64,000 nt of DNA from Chromobacterium piscinae (GCF_021129175.1 NZ_JAJOHV010000068.1:42965-106964); one strand, 5' to 3'. Shown: positions 34,267 to 43,660, counted from the stretch's first letter. Notes: generated by a model from the letters alone, not told the origin. A program made the numbers and translations.

Positions 34267-35832
34267 ATGGAATTTAACATAAAAAGCGGCAGCCCGGAGA
34301 AGCAGCGCGTCGCCTGCGTGATGGTCGGCGTTTATGAATCGCGCAAGCTCACCTTTGCCGCCGATCTGCTCGATCGCATCTCCAACGGCTTCATCAGCGA
34401 CGTGATCCGCCACGGCGATATGGAGGGGAAACTGGGCAGCACGCTGGTGCTGCATTCGGTGCCGCACACGCTGTGCGATCGGGTGATGTTGGTCGGCCTG
34501 GGCAAGGAGCGGGAGTTCCGCGCCAAGGAATACCGCGAGGCCGTGCGCGCCTCGGTCAAGGCGCTGACCCAGACCTCCGCCAGCGAGGCCGTCAGTTACC
34601 TGTCCGAATTGACCGTCAAGAAGCATGATGTGGAGTGGATGATCGAGCAGGCGACCGTGGTGACCCTGGACGCGCTGTACCGCTTCGACCGTTTCAAGAG
34701 CAAGCAGGACGAGTCCGCGCGCGAACCGCGCAAGCTGACGCTGGCGGTGCCGCGCCGCAGCGATCTGGCCGACGGCGAGAAAGGCCTGCAGCGCGGCCTG
34801 GCCATCGGCAACGGCATGAAGTTGGCCAAAGACCTGGGCAATCTGCCGGGCAACGTCTGCACGCCGAGCTATCTGGCCGACGAAGGACGCAAGGTCGCCG
34901 ATGCTTTCGGCGGCGAGGCCGAGATTCTGGGACCGAAGGAAATCGCCGAACTGGGCATGCATTCCTTCCTGTCCGTGGCCAAGGGCAGCAGCGAAGAAGC
35001 GCGCCTGATCGTGCTCAAGCACCAAGGCGCCAAGGATAAGAGCGACAAGCCGATCGTGCTGGTTGGCAAGGGCATCACCTTCGATTCCGGAGGCATCTCG
35101 CTGAAGCCGGGCGAGGGCATGGACGAGATGAAGTACGACATGTGCGGCGCCGCCACCGTGCTAGGCGCGTTCCGCGCCGCTGTGGAGATGAATCTGCCGC
35201 TGAACATCGTCGCCATCGTGCCCACCTGCGAAAACATGCCGGCGGGCAATGCGGTCAAGCCGGGCGACATCGTCACCTCGATGTCCGGCCAGACCATCGA
35301 AGTGTTGAATACCGACGCCGAAGGCCGACTGATCCTGTGCGACGCGCTGACCTATGCGGAGCGCTTCAATCCGGCCACGGTGGTGGACGTCGCCACGCTG
35401 ACCGGCGCTTGCGTGATCGCGCTGGGCCATATCGCCACCGGCCTGTACAGCAACCAGGACAGCCTGGCGCGCGAGTTGCTGGCCGCCGGCGAGGAAGTCG
35501 CCGACCGAGCCTGGCACATGCCGCTGTGGGATGAATACCAGGAGCAGCTGAAGAGCCCGTTCGCCGACATGGCCAATATCGGCGGCCGGCCGGGCGGCAG
35601 CATCACCGCGGCCTGCTTCCTGTCCCGTTTCGCTAAGGCTTACGACTGGGCGCACCTGGACATCGCCGGCACCGCCTGGAAGGGCGGCAAGGAAAAGGGC
35701 GCCACCGCGCGTCCGGTGCCGCTGCTGGTGCAGTTCCTGCAAGACCGCGCCGACATCGCGCTGGGCAACGTGGTGCGCCGCGGCCGCCCGCGCCGCGAGG
35801 CGCCCGAAGTGGCAGACGATGAGCAAGATTGA
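34267..35832 (+). CDS. pepA: Cytosol (leucyl) aminopeptidase PepA
   Basis: A 521-residue M17 aminopeptidase. The signature NTDAEGRLILCDAL is intact, and the metal-binding Lys/Asp residues lie in LVGKGITFDSGGISLKPGEG. It removes N-terminal residues and in enterobacteria also binds DNA. ATG 34267 follows GCGGAG; 12 extra upstream codons in frame are unsupported. The C-terminal tail (RRGRPRREAPEVADDEQD) extends past the usual end. It overlaps holC by 14 bases. Confidence 0.95.
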   Translation: MEFNIKSGSPEKQRVACVMVGVYESRKLTFAADLLDRISNGFISDVIRHGDMEGKLGSTLVLHSVPHTLCDRVMLVGLGKEREFRAKEYREAVRASVKALTQTSASEAVSYLSELTVKKHDVEWMIEQATVVTLDALYRFDRFKSKQDESAREPRKLTLAVPRRSDLADGEKGLQRGLAIGNGMKLAKDLGNLPGNVCTPSYLADEGRKVADAFGGEAEILGPKEIAELGMHSFLSVAKGSSEEARLIVLKHQGAKDKSDKPIVLVGKGITFDSGGISLKPGEGMDEMKYDMCGAATVLGAFRAAVEMNLPLNIVAIVPTCENMPAGNAVKPGDIVTSMSGQTIEVLNTDAEGRLILCDALTYAERFNPATVVDVATLTGACVIALGHIATGLYSNQDSLARELLAAGEEVADRAWHMPLWDEYQEQLKSPFADMANIGGRPGGSITAACFLSRFAKAYDWAHLDIAGTAWKGGKEKGATARPVPLLVQFLQDRADIALGNVVRRGRPRREAPEVADDEQD

Positions 35833-36244
35833 TTTCTACACCAATGTCGCCGATCCGCAGGCTTTCGCCTGCAGGTTGGCGGATACCGTGCAGCGCAAGA
35901 AGGAACGGTTGCTGATCTGGCTGGACAGCGAACGCAGCGTCGAAGTGTTCAGCAACCGCTTGTGGAGTTTCGGCGATACCCGCTTCGTGCCGCATTGCCG
36001 GCTGGGCGAGCCGGGCGCGGCCGAGACGCCGGTCTGGCTCGCGGCGAGCCTGCCGGACGACTTGACCCACCCGGTATTGCTGAATCTGGGGCCGCAATTG
36101 CCCTATGAATTCGGCAGGTTTGAGCGCATTCTTGAAATAGTGGGGCGCGACCCGGAGTCGCTGGCCACTGCCCGCGAGCGTTTCCGTGCCTACCGTGAGC
36201 ACGGTTGCGCGATCGAACATCACGACATGAGTCAAACGCCATGA
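35819..36244 (+). CDS. holC: DNA polymerase III chi subunit
   Basis: A 141-residue HolC, which links the clamp loader (through psi) to single-strand binding protein. It starts MSKIDFYTNVADPQAFACRL and contains RLLIWLDSERSVEVFSNRLW, typical of the family. It overlaps pepA upstream and shares ATGA with the acidic protein gene downstream. The pepA-holC order is conserved in Proteobacteria. Confidence 0.94.
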   Translation: MSKIDFYTNVADPQAFACRLADTVQRKKERLLIWLDSERSVEVFSNRLWSFGDTRFVPHCRLGEPGAAETPVWLAASLPDDLTHPVLLNLGPQLPYEFGRFERILEIVGRDPESLATARERFRAYREHGCAIEHHDMSQTP

Positions 36245-38982
36245 CCGAGTCGCCGAAAGCCGACGAGCCCGACTGGAGCGGCCTCAACCTGCCGGTCCTG
36301 ACTGAAGTGGTGGACGAACAGGCCGTGCCGACACTGGCCGAGGAAGCATCCACGGAAGCGCAGGCGGAGGTGCCCGAGTTCGATTTCTCTTCCGAGCTGG
36401 ATTTGCTGGCGGCCGAGCTGGACGAAGGCGAGCCTCAGCTGGAAATCCCCGAACTGACGCTGGACGAATTGCTGGAGGCGCCCAAGCCGGAAACCGAGCC
36501 GGCCGGCGGCCTGGATTTCAGCGGTTTGCCGTCGCTGGAGCTGGCGGACGCCGACATCGCGGCCGAGGGCGAGGAACTGGGCTTCGTGCTGGAGCCCAAG
36601 GCCGAGGCGCACTCCCCGGAGGCGGATGGACTGGCTGAGTTGATGGCCAGGGCCGATCCGCAGCCGTCTGGCGAGGAGCCGTTCGAGCCGCATTCGGCGG
36701 CGTCAGCGGAAGATGCCGCGGAGGCGGTTGTTTCGGAAGAAATGGGCTGGAGCGATGTGGTGGCCGCGGCCAGCGAGCTTCCCGCCGACGCGCATCAGGC
36801 CGCTGCCGAGAGCGCGCCCGAAGCGCTGCCGGCGCTGGAGCCGGAGGGCGCGATTCAGACGCCGCCTGTCGAGGCGGAATCCCTTCCCGAGCTGCCTGTT
36901 CCGGCTGCGGCGGACGGTCGCGAAGCGCCGTCCGCGCCGGAGGCTTCTCCGGCTGATGCAGTGCCGATGGCCCAGGCGGCGGATGCGCCGCCGCCGTTCA
37001 CTTCCATTTCCATCGAGAGCCTGCCCAGCGGCGTGCTGGGTGGCGGCGCAGGCCGCGAGCCGCCGCCGTCCAGCGGGCTGGAGTGGCTGTCCGAACTGCC
37101 GTCCCAACAACAGGCCGAGCCGCCCAAGCCGACGATCAAGGACATGATCGCCGAGGCGGAGCGCGTGCTGGCGGAGGAGAGGGCAAAGCAGCAGGCCGCC
37201 AATCGAGAAGTGGCCGAAGCGTTCGGCTTGCCGCAGCGGGAGGAGCCATCCATCGCCGCGGCGCAACCCATCGAGGCCCCGGCGGTCGCGCCGGAAGTCC
37301 CGCATGCGGCGGAGGCCGACAGCGCTCTGCCCGACGCAGGCCTTGAGGCCGAGATCGTTCAGCCCATGGCTGACATCGAACAGGCGCAGGGAACAGCAGA
37401 GGCGGATGCCGCCGCTCACGAGGCGGCTCCTGGCTTGGAGAGCGAAGCGCCGCAGCCATTTGTGGACGCGCCGGTCGAGCCGTTGGCCGCGATGCCGCTG
37501 GAGCAGCGCCAGGCGCTTGAGCAGAGTCCGGCGGAGCCGGTTGCCGCTGCTGAGGCGGATATGGCGCAGGCAATGCCGGAGATGGAGGCGTTCACCGTGC
37601 CGGATGAGCTGTCGGAGCCGGCGGAGACCGAGCCGGCGCTTGATCCCGACATGCCGGTGGAGGCATTTGACGCGGCTGTCCCGCAGTTGGCGGAAGAGGC
37701 GCTGCCGGTCGCTGACGCGGAGCCGTTGGTGGATTCTGGACTGGAGCCTGCATCCGAGCCGATTGAGCTTGCCGCCGATGCGTTTGCTGAGGATGAGGCT
37801 GTGCTTGAGACCGCGGCCTTGCTTGTCGAGCAGGAGGCCGAGCTGGAGCCTGTGGCCGAGTCCGCGCCGTTCATTGAGGCCGAGCCTGCGGAGGATGGAG
37901 CATCTGAGAAGATAGAAGCCGATGCTGAGCAGGCCGAGAGCTTGGCGCCTGTGCCTGATGTCGAGCAGGCATTGGGGGAGGGCGAGCCAGCTGATGCCGA
38001 ATTTTCGCCGGCAGAGGCGGAGCCGTTTGGCGAGACTGATCTGGCGTCGTCTCAGGATGGCGCGCTGCCGGATGTCGTGATCCCGTCGGAGCCGGCGGCA
38101 TTGGCCGAGTCGACGGTTCTGGAATCGGCGGCGGATGTCGAGCCGGGATTTGCCGAAGAGGCTTCCACTGATGCGATGCTTACGCACGCAGGGATGGAGG
38201 CGTCTGATGAGTCCGTTCCGCAGCCTTCCTCTTTGGATGGCGCGCAGTCGGATGAAACGGCCCCATCGGAGCCGGGGGAGATGACCGAGCCGGTAGAGCT
38301 GGCTTCGGACGCTGATCCGGCGCATGCTGAGTCGCTGGATAGTTTCGCGGAGCCTGCCGAGGCGGCTCACTCCCAGGCCGAACCGGTCCTTGGCGCGGAC
38401 CTTGCAGCGCTGGCGGCTATTCCTCTGGAAGCGGTCTCGCCAGAGCCCGTCCCGACGCCGGATGCGCACGCAGAAAATGTTCAGACGGAGCCGGCGGCAG
38501 AGGGATATGGCGACGCGGTGTCTAGCTTGTACGAGGCTGTGCCGCAGCCTGCGCCGTTGGAAGACGAAGACATGCCGGCCTTGTCCGGCCTGTTAGGCCG
38601 GAGCCTGGCCGCGCCTGCGCCGGAGGATGCGCCTGCGCCGCGGCAGGAGATGGCGCTGGACGCGCCCGTCTCGGTGGTCAAGGTGGCCGCGATGTCGTCC
38701 GCCGCGGGGCCAGGGCGGCAAGGGCCTCCGGCGGCGGTGCTGGACGAGCAGGCCTTGTTCAACTCCCTGTACGAACGCATGCTGCCGCGGATGAAAGTGG
38801 AGCTGTCGCTATGGCTGCAGGACGCGATCGAGGTGCAGGCCAAGCAAATGCTGTCCGGGATGATGCACCAATTGAAAGAGGATTATGAAATGCTGTTCGG
38901 CGATGCGCTGAAAGAAAGTTTGCGGCAGGCGCTGAGCGATGGCGACGGCGTGCGCAGAATAGGGGAGGACGGACATGAGTGA
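36241..38982 (+). CDS. Very acidic 913-residue low-complexity protein, unknown function
   Basis: A 913-residue protein dominated by Glu, Ala, Pro and Asp with almost no hydrophobic core until the last 80 residues, which are conserved-looking and helical (LDEQALFNSLYERMLPRMKV, then ELSLWLQDAIEVQAKQMLSG). Degenerate EPA/AEP repeats suggest expansion by slippage or duplication. No signal peptide or membrane helix. It is coupled to holC by ATGA and overlaps the adenosyltransferase gene. Probably a disordered spacer with a small C-terminal functional domain; role unknown. Confidence 0.8.
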   Translation: MTESPKADEPDWSGLNLPVLTEVVDEQAVPTLAEEASTEAQAEVPEFDFSSELDLLAAELDEGEPQLEIPELTLDELLEAPKPETEPAGGLDFSGLPSLELADADIAAEGEELGFVLEPKAEAHSPEADGLAELMARADPQPSGEEPFEPHSAASAEDAAEAVVSEEMGWSDVVAAASELPADAHQAAAESAPEALPALEPEGAIQTPPVEAESLPELPVPAAADGREAPSAPEASPADAVPMAQAADAPPPFTSISIESLPSGVLGGGAGREPPPSSGLEWLSELPSQQQAEPPKPTIKDMIAEAERVLAEERAKQQAANREVAEAFGLPQREEPSIAAAQPIEAPAVAPEVPHAAEADSALPDAGLEAEIVQPMADIEQAQGTAEADAAAHEAAPGLESEAPQPFVDAPVEPLAAMPLEQRQALEQSPAEPVAAAEADMAQAMPEMEAFTVPDELSEPAETEPALDPDMPVEAFDAAVPQLAEEALPVADAEPLVDSGLEPASEPIELAADAFAEDEAVLETAALLVEQEAELEPVAESAPFIEAEPAEDGASEKIEADAEQAESLAPVPDVEQALGEGEPADAEFSPAEAEPFGETDLASSQDGALPDVVIPSEPAALAESTVLESAADVEPGFAEEASTDAMLTHAGMEASDESVPQPSSLDGAQSDETAPSEPGEMTEPVELASDADPAHAESLDSFAEPAEAAHSQAEPVLGADLAALAAIPLEAVSPEPVPTPDAHAENVQTEPAAEGYGDAVSSLYEAVPQPAPLEDEDMPALSGLLGRSLAAPAPEDAPAPRQEMALDAPVSVVKVAAMSSAAGPGRQGPPAAVLDEQALFNSLYERMLPRMKVELSLWLQDAIEVQAKQMLSGMMHQLKEDYEMLFGDALKESLRQALSDGDGVRRIGEDGHE

Positions 38983-39526
38983 CCGTTTGTCCTCCATCGT
39001 CACCCGCACCGGAGACGACGGCTCCACCGGTCTGGGCGACGGCAGCCGCGTCGCCAAGGACAGCGCCCGCATCCAGGCGCTTGGGGATGTCGACGAGCTC
39101 AACTCGGTGATCGGCGTGTTGCTGGCGGAGTCTCCGCCGCAACCTATGGCGGAGTGGCTGGCGGAAATCCAGCATGATCTGTTCGATCTCGGTTCGGAAC
39201 TCGCCGTTCCCGGCTACAGTGCCATTTCCGACGGCCATGTGCAGGCGCTGGAAGCACTGGTGTCTTTCATGAACGAGGAATTGGGGCCGTTGAAGGAGTT
39301 CATTCTTCCCGGCGGCTTGCGCAGCGCCGCGCTGGCGCACCAGGCGCGTTCCGTTTGCCGCAGGGCCGAGCGCGGGGTGGTGGCGTTGGCCCGCGAGGAA
39401 GAACTGTCTCAGGCCTTGCGCCGTTATCTGAACCGCTTGTCGGATTTTCTGTTCGTGCTCGCGCGCTATCTGAATCGGGAACAGGGCGTGCCTGACGTGT
39501 TATGGCGGGCGGGAAGGACGCGCTGA
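38975..39526 (+). CDS. Cob(I)alamin adenosyltransferase (PduO type)
   Basis: A 183-residue ATP:cob(I)alamin adenosyltransferase. The N-terminal TRTGDDGSTGLGDGSRVAKD is the ATP-binding hallmark, and FILPGGLRSAALAHQARSVC with CRRAERGVVALA forms the helical active site. It makes adenosylcobalamin. AGGGGAGGAC precedes ATG 38975, which lies inside the end of the preceding acidic-protein gene. Confidence 0.93.
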   Translation: MSDRLSSIVTRTGDDGSTGLGDGSRVAKDSARIQALGDVDELNSVIGVLLAESPPQPMAEWLAEIQHDLFDLGSELAVPGYSAISDGHVQALEALVSFMNEELGPLKEFILPGGLRSAALAHQARSVCRRAERGVVALAREEELSQALRRYLNRLSDFLFVLARYLNREQGVPDVLWRAGRTR

Positions 39527-39544
39527 ACGCCATGGTGGAAAGAG

Positions 39545-39567
39545 GGGCGGCGAAAGCCGCCCTTTTT
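39545..39567 (+). terminator. Intrinsic terminator after the adenosyltransferase gene
   Basis: GGGCGGC-GAAA-GCCGCCC with a GNRA loop, followed by five T. It also lies just past the convergent chemoreceptor stop. Confidence 0.9.
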
Positions 39568-39614
39568 CATTCCACAGCGGGCTGCCTATCTTGCGGATGG
39601 GGCAGGAGCGCTGA

Positions 39615-41222
39615 TCACAGACGGAATTTGGCCACCGAGTCCTTGAGCTGGTGGGCCAGCGCGGACAGCGCCTCGACATTGCCGTTCACTTCAGATACCG
39701 AGGCTTGGGATGCGTCCACCATCTGGGAGATAGACGCTACGTTGGTGGCGACGCTATGGCCGGCCTCAGCTTGCTCGGTGGCCACCTTTGCCATCGCGCG
39801 GATCTGATCCAGCGTGTGCTCGGCGCCTTGGTTGATCTCCCGCAGCGCCTGGGCGGCCTCTTTCGCGCGCTCCACGCCGCGGGCCACCAGCGGCCTCACC
39901 TCGCTCATGCTGTCCGCCACGGAGCCGGTATCCTCCTGGATCCGCTTCACCATGCCGGTGATTCTTTCCGTCGCTTGGGCGCTGCGCTCGGCCAGCTTGC
40001 GCACTTCGTCCGCCACTACGGCGAAACCGCGCCCGGTCTCTCCGGCTCTTGCCGCCTCTATTGCCGCGTTCAAGGCCAGCAGATTGGTCTGGTCGGCGAT
40101 CTCCTTGATCTCGCCGGCGATGCCGTCTATCTCGCGGGAGCGGTCGGTCAGGCCGCCGATCAGCGAAGACGCGCTGGCTATCTGCCCCGATACCAGCTGG
40201 ATTTCGTCCGCCGCCAGCATCGCCAGCTTCTCGCCTTCGCCGGCTAGCCGGCAGGACCGCAGCGAATCGCTCTCCGTTTCTCCCGCGCAGGCGCTCACTT
40301 GATTGCTGCAAGCCGCCATGGATTCGATCTCGCGGGAGGTGCCTTGCGTCGCCAGCAGCGATTGGTGCGCCGCGTCGTTGATGCGCTCCACCTGGCCGCT
40401 CAGGCCGCCTACCGCGCGCTCTAGGTCGGTCGCGCCGCGCTGCAGGCTCTGTATCATGCCGCGCAGGCTGGCCTGCATCGTCGCGATCGCCTCCATCAGG
40501 CTGCCGCGGCCTTCGCTCTTCACGCTCAAGGTCAAATCGCCGGCCGCGATGTCCAGCGCCGTGCGTGAAGCGTCATAAGGCTCCCCGCCTATCACGGCGT
40601 AGATCGAGCGGGCCACCAGCCAGGCCATCGCGATCACCACCGCCAGCACCCCCGCGCCGATCAGCAGCAGCCGCAGCGCCAGCCTGTCGAACACCTGGTC
40701 GACATCATCCAGGAACACCCCGGTGCCTATGGTCCAGTTCCAGCCATGGATGCGCATCACCGCGTTGAGTTTGGGCAGCGGCACGTCGCCATTGGGGCGG
40801 CGGGTGCGGATCTGCACGAAGCCGAAGTCGGCGTCGCGGAGCACGTCTTCGTAAGCTTGCACCAGCGTGCGCCCGTCCGGCAGTTTTTCGCCGGGGTCGT
40901 TCTTGCCCAGCTTGCGTTTGTCCGGGTGAACCAGCACCAGGTTGTCGCTGCCGCGGGCGAAAACGTAAGTGCCCTTGTCGCGCAGGCTGCTCATAGCCTC
41001 GATCGCCCGCCGCTGCGCTTCCGGCTGGGACAGTTTGCCGGACTGTTCCAGCTTCTGGTAATGGGAAACCTGCTGTCCCGCAAGCGTCAGCAAGGTGTGA
41101 ATCTGAGAACGGCGGTCTTCCAGCTGCGAATCATGAAGGCTGTACAAAGCTACGCCAGCCAGGACGACAAGGCCCAGGCCAGCGTTCAATACCAGAATGC
41201 CTAGGCGGGTGGAAAGCTTCAT
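39615..41222 (-). CDS. Methyl-accepting chemotaxis protein with sCache domain
   Basis: A 535-residue chemoreceptor: membrane helix (about 7-28), periplasmic single Cache domain (about 35-180, with [20 protein letters not shown]), second helix (about 187-208), HAMP, and a cytoplasmic signalling domain whose tip reads [20 protein letters not shown]. Signals to CheA/CheW. No NWETF-type CheR-binding tail is seen. ATG 41222 was preferred because AGGAG lies eight bases upstream; an in-frame GTG at 41231 also exists. Confidence 0.93.
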   Translation of the reverse strand: MKLSTRLGILVLNAGLGLVVLAGVALYSLHDSQLEDRRSQIHTLLTLAGQQVSHYQKLEQSGKLSQPEAQRRAIEAMSSLRDKGTYVFARGSDNLVLVHPDKRKLGKNDPGEKLPDGRTLVQAYEDVLRDADFGFVQIRTRRPNGDVPLPKLNAVMRIHGWNWTIGTGVFLDDVDQVFDRLALRLLLIGAGVLAVVIAMAWLVARSIYAVIGGEPYDASRTALDIAAGDLTLSVKSEGRGSLMEAIATMQASLRGMIQSLQRGATDLERAVGGLSGQVERINDAAHQSLLATQGTSREIESMAACSNQVSACAGETESDSLRSCRLAGEGEKLAMLAADEIQLVSGQIASASSLIGGLTDRSREIDGIAGEIKEIADQTNLLALNAAIEAARAGETGRGFAVVADEVRKLAERSAQATERITGMVKRIQEDTGSVADSMSEVRPLVARGVERAKEAAQALREINQGAEHTLDQIRAMAKVATEQAEAGHSVATNVASISQMVDASQASVSEVNGNVEALSALAHQLKDSVAKFRL

Positions 41223-41367
41223 GGCAGTCACTCCTGAACCAGCACATCCTTCGGTACGCGGTTATGGCAGGGCCTGGTTTCTGGCCGCCTTCCGCACTCA
41301 TGCTAATATAGGCAAATACCGCCATGATTCCGATCAACGGTTTCCCTCAAACGAATCCGATAAAAAA

Positions 41368-41814
41368 ATGAACCTGATCAAGCTGATAAGCCCGTTCATC
41401 GCCATCGGCCTGGCCATCGCCAGCCCATTGAGCCACGCAGAGCCGGAAGACCAGCCGCTGCCTGGCGACTTCCAGCCTGCCCCCGCAGCCAAGCCGCTGC
41501 ACCAGCCCCGCGCCAAAGCCGCGCCAAGCCACGCTTCCAAGCCTGCCGCCCATGCGCCGCGCAAAGCCAAGACCCCGCATGCCAAATCCGGCAAGGCCCA
41601 CGCCAAAAAACATGCTGCCAAGCCGCGCCACGTGAAATCCAAGCATGCCGCCAAAAACAAGCGGGCCCAAGCAGGCAGCAAGCATCTGAAAAAAGGGCAG
41701 GCCAAGCATCACGCTCAAAAGAAAGCCCATAAGCCCGCCAAAGCGCATAAACATAAGGCCCATAACAAGAAGGCAGCCGCCAAGCCGCATCATAAGCACA
41801 AGAAAAAGCGCTGA
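41368..41814 (+). CDS. Exported Lys/Ala/His-rich basic protein
   Basis: A 148-residue protein with a signal peptide (MNLIKLISPFIAIGLAIASP, cut near LSHAEP) and a mature part made largely of Lys, Ala, His and Pro (for example KSGKAHAKKHAAKPRHVKSK). It resembles eukaryote-like histone H1 tails in composition, but export argues for an envelope role, such as binding polyanions or metal. ATG 41368 follows an A-rich stretch without a clear ribosome site. Confidence 0.65.
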   Translation: MNLIKLISPFIAIGLAIASPLSHAEPEDQPLPGDFQPAPAAKPLHQPRAKAAPSHASKPAAHAPRKAKTPHAKSGKAHAKKHAAKPRHVKSKHAAKNKRAQAGSKHLKKGQAKHHAQKKAHKPAKAHKHKAHNKKAAAKPHHKHKKKR

Positions 41815-41860
41815 GGCTCTTGCCAAGCAATAAACAGCCGGGCATAATGCGTCTCTCTTC

Positions 41861-41936
41861 GCCGGTGTAGCTCAGTTGGTAGAGCACCTGACTTGTAATC
41901 AGGGGGTCGCGAGTTCGATTCCTGCCGCCGGCACCA
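41861..41936 (+). tRNA. tRNA-Thr (anticodon UGU)
   Basis: A 76-base cloverleaf: acceptor GCCGGTG with CGCCGGC, D arm GCTC...GAGC, anticodon stem CCTGA/TCAGG with loop CTTGTAA (anticodon TGT), T loop TTCGATT and encoded CCA. The A-C mismatch in the T stem also occurs in E. coli tRNA-Thr. The prophage integrase gene follows, so the 3' end of this tRNA is the likely attachment site. Confidence 0.96.
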
Positions 41937-41943
41937 GATTCCA

Positions 41944-41980
41944 CGGGCCTTGTAGCGATACAAGGCCCGTTTGCTTTTTT
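41944..41980 (+). terminator. Intrinsic terminator after tRNA-Thr
   Basis: CGGGCCTTGTA pairs perfectly with TACAAGGCCCG around GCGA, followed by TTTGCTTTTTT. If integration occurred at the tRNA 3' end, this terminator may be phage-supplied. Confidence 0.88.
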
Positions 41981-42176
41981 CCGCAAAATCCCATTATTTC
42001 CGCAAAATCCCAAATCCTCCCGGTCTTTGACTTCGCTTTTCATATTCCCATTCTGTAGTTCCCACCCCTTCTTTACCGCGCCAGTGGCTCCCTGCGTAAC
42101 CGTCCGCCAGCCGCATGAGCGGGCGAACAGGCCGGCCGGCTTGCTCAAGCAAAACCCAATACGTGCAATCAAAAAA

Positions 42177-42538
42177 ATTCCGTGGATTTGAACGCCTCTC
42201 ACTCTCAAGTCATTGATTTTCATGAAAAACATGCCCACGTTTTCAGTTTTTAATCCACGGTTTCATTTCCTATTCCACGAATTTGCCAATTTCTCCACAA
42301 GGCCATTTTCGCCGTCCCTTGGTTTTCTTTCTTTTTTCTTTTAAAAAATCAAAGAGAAAGAGAAAGAAAGCGAAGAAAAGGGAGGTGTGAGCAATCCACG
42401 ATTTCAGAGCACTGCCTATTTTTTGACCCACAGTTTCAAAACCAGAAAAACACTGTTTTGGTGGAATTCGTGGAATGGTAAAATATTGATTGGACAGGGT
42501 TTTAGCCGGATTTTGGCGGTGATCCACAATTCCACAGG
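42177..42538. repeat. Iteron-like TCCAC repeat cluster between tRNA-Thr and integrase
   Basis: About nine copies of a WTCCACRRWTT-like unit. Three are direct and exactly 20 bp apart (TCCAC at 42254, 42274, 42294); others are at 42395, 42523 and 42531 on the plus strand, and at 42181, 42461 and 42470 on the minus strand. A further copy follows the tRNA (41938). A polypyrimidine/polypurine stretch at about 42320-42385 lies within. This is the layout of integrase arm-type sites or of a replication origin. No gene is seen from 41937 to 42573. Confidence 0.6.
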
Positions 42539-42573
42539 TTATTTTGCTAGTGGGTCCCTTTTTTGGAGCCGTG

Positions 42574-43590
42574 ATGAATCGACTGATGGAAGAGTTTCTT
42601 CTCTTCAAAGCTGATAACAAGGGCCTTGCGGATCGGTCCATCCGGGCATACCGCGATATCCTGCAGCGGTATGAGGACTGGTTGGCGGGGCGAGATCCAC
42701 TGACCATAGACGGGGACCAGCTGCTGGCCTTCACGGGCCCCTACCTGCACAAGGCGTTGAATCTGGCGCCGGTGAGCCGAACCCCATACGTCGCATGCAT
42801 CCGCGAGCTGTATCGTTACCTCTGGTCGGTGCGAAAAATGCTCCCGCGAGACCCGGCCGCGTCGATCCCGTACCCGCGCAAGCCGCGCAAACTGCCTACC
42901 GTCATGGAGTTGAGCAATGCCGAGCGGCTGATGTGGGCCCCGGATTTCAACCGTTTCGAGGGTGTACGCGATGCGGCCATGTTGGCGGTGCTGATCGGCT
43001 GCGGCGTCCGTATAAGCGGCCTGGTGCGGCTGAATGAGGGGCATCTGACCACGCAGAACATCGACGGCGAAACCCGGATGGCGATCCGGCCGACAGAGAA
43101 GGGGGATAAGGACCGCCTGATCCCCGTGCCACGGGAGGCGGATCTGCTACTGCGCGTGTACCTGGAGCACCCTGGTTTGGCTGAGATCGATCGAGGCACC
43201 GAAGATGGCGACCAAGTGCTGTTCGTGACCACCCGGAACCGCCGCTGCCCGGCGCATGAGTACTACGGCGAGCGCCGCCGCTTTTCTACGCGGGGGGCGT
43301 TTGCCATGCTGCGGCGCCATGGCCTGGCCGCGGGTATTCCTGCGCCGCAGCTGCACCCGCACGCTCTGCGCCACCTCTACGGCACCGAGCTGGCAGAGGA
43401 GGCGGTGGACGTCCTGGAGCGTCAGCAGCTGATGGGACACGCGGACCCGAAGTCCACCAGCATCTACACCCACCTGGCAATCCGTAAGTTGACAGGCAGC
43501 GTGGACAAGGCGAATCCGCTGGGGAAGGTCTCAACCCCAGTTAGCCAGCTGTTGGGCGAGATGACGCGCAAACCAACGGGCGCGCGTTGA
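42574..43590 (+). CDS. Prophage tyrosine recombinase (integrase)
   Basis: A 338-residue tyrosine recombinase with an N-terminal SAM-like core-binding domain (about 1-95) and a catalytic domain. Catalytic residues are visible: Arg in GCGVRISGLVRLN, HPHALRH (HxxR), and GHADPKSTSIYTHL with the His and nucleophilic Tyr. It probably integrates the phage at tRNA-Thr. ATG 42574 has GGAG five bases upstream; GTG 42571 is an alternative. Unusual partner for Mu-type structural genes, which normally travel with a DDE transposase. Confidence 0.92.
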   Translation: MNRLMEEFLLFKADNKGLADRSIRAYRDILQRYEDWLAGRDPLTIDGDQLLAFTGPYLHKALNLAPVSRTPYVACIRELYRYLWSVRKMLPRDPAASIPYPRKPRKLPTVMELSNAERLMWAPDFNRFEGVRDAAMLAVLIGCGVRISGLVRLNEGHLTTQNIDGETRMAIRPTEKGDKDRLIPVPREADLLLRVYLEHPGLAEIDRGTEDGDQVLFVTTRNRRCPAHEYYGERRRFSTRGAFAMLRRHGLAAGIPAPQLHPHALRHLYGTELAEEAVDVLERQQLMGHADPKSTSIYTHLAIRKLTGSVDKANPLGKVSTPVSQLLGEMTRKPTGAR

Positions 43591-43660
43591 TGTGCGTTTG
43601 ATTCTTACAAGCCAGGGTGGCGGTAACTGGCTGTGAGGTGAGAGTGCCGTGCCGAGAGGG

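Noticed and set aside
36703..38469. A 588-codon minus-strand Arg/Leu-rich frame.
   Set aside because: It mirrors the Glu/Ala-rich repeats of the acidic protein gene; antisense of GAG/GCG-rich codons gives Arg/Leu automatically.
42056..42078. TTCCCACCCCTTCTTTACC before the integrase gene as a fifth late repeat.
   Set aside because: Only the ACCCCTT core aligns well, half-site spacing is not kept and no late gene follows directly.
42251..42300. 20-bp-spaced repeats as a CRISPR array.
   Set aside because: The repeated unit is only about 8-12 bases with degenerate copies in both strands; there are no uniform spacers or adjacent cas1/cas2 genes.
42270..42734. A 154-codon minus-strand frame over the iteron region.
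   Set aside because: It overlaps the integrase start and the repeat cluster, and its Lys/Arg/Phe-rich end is just the polypurine tract translated.
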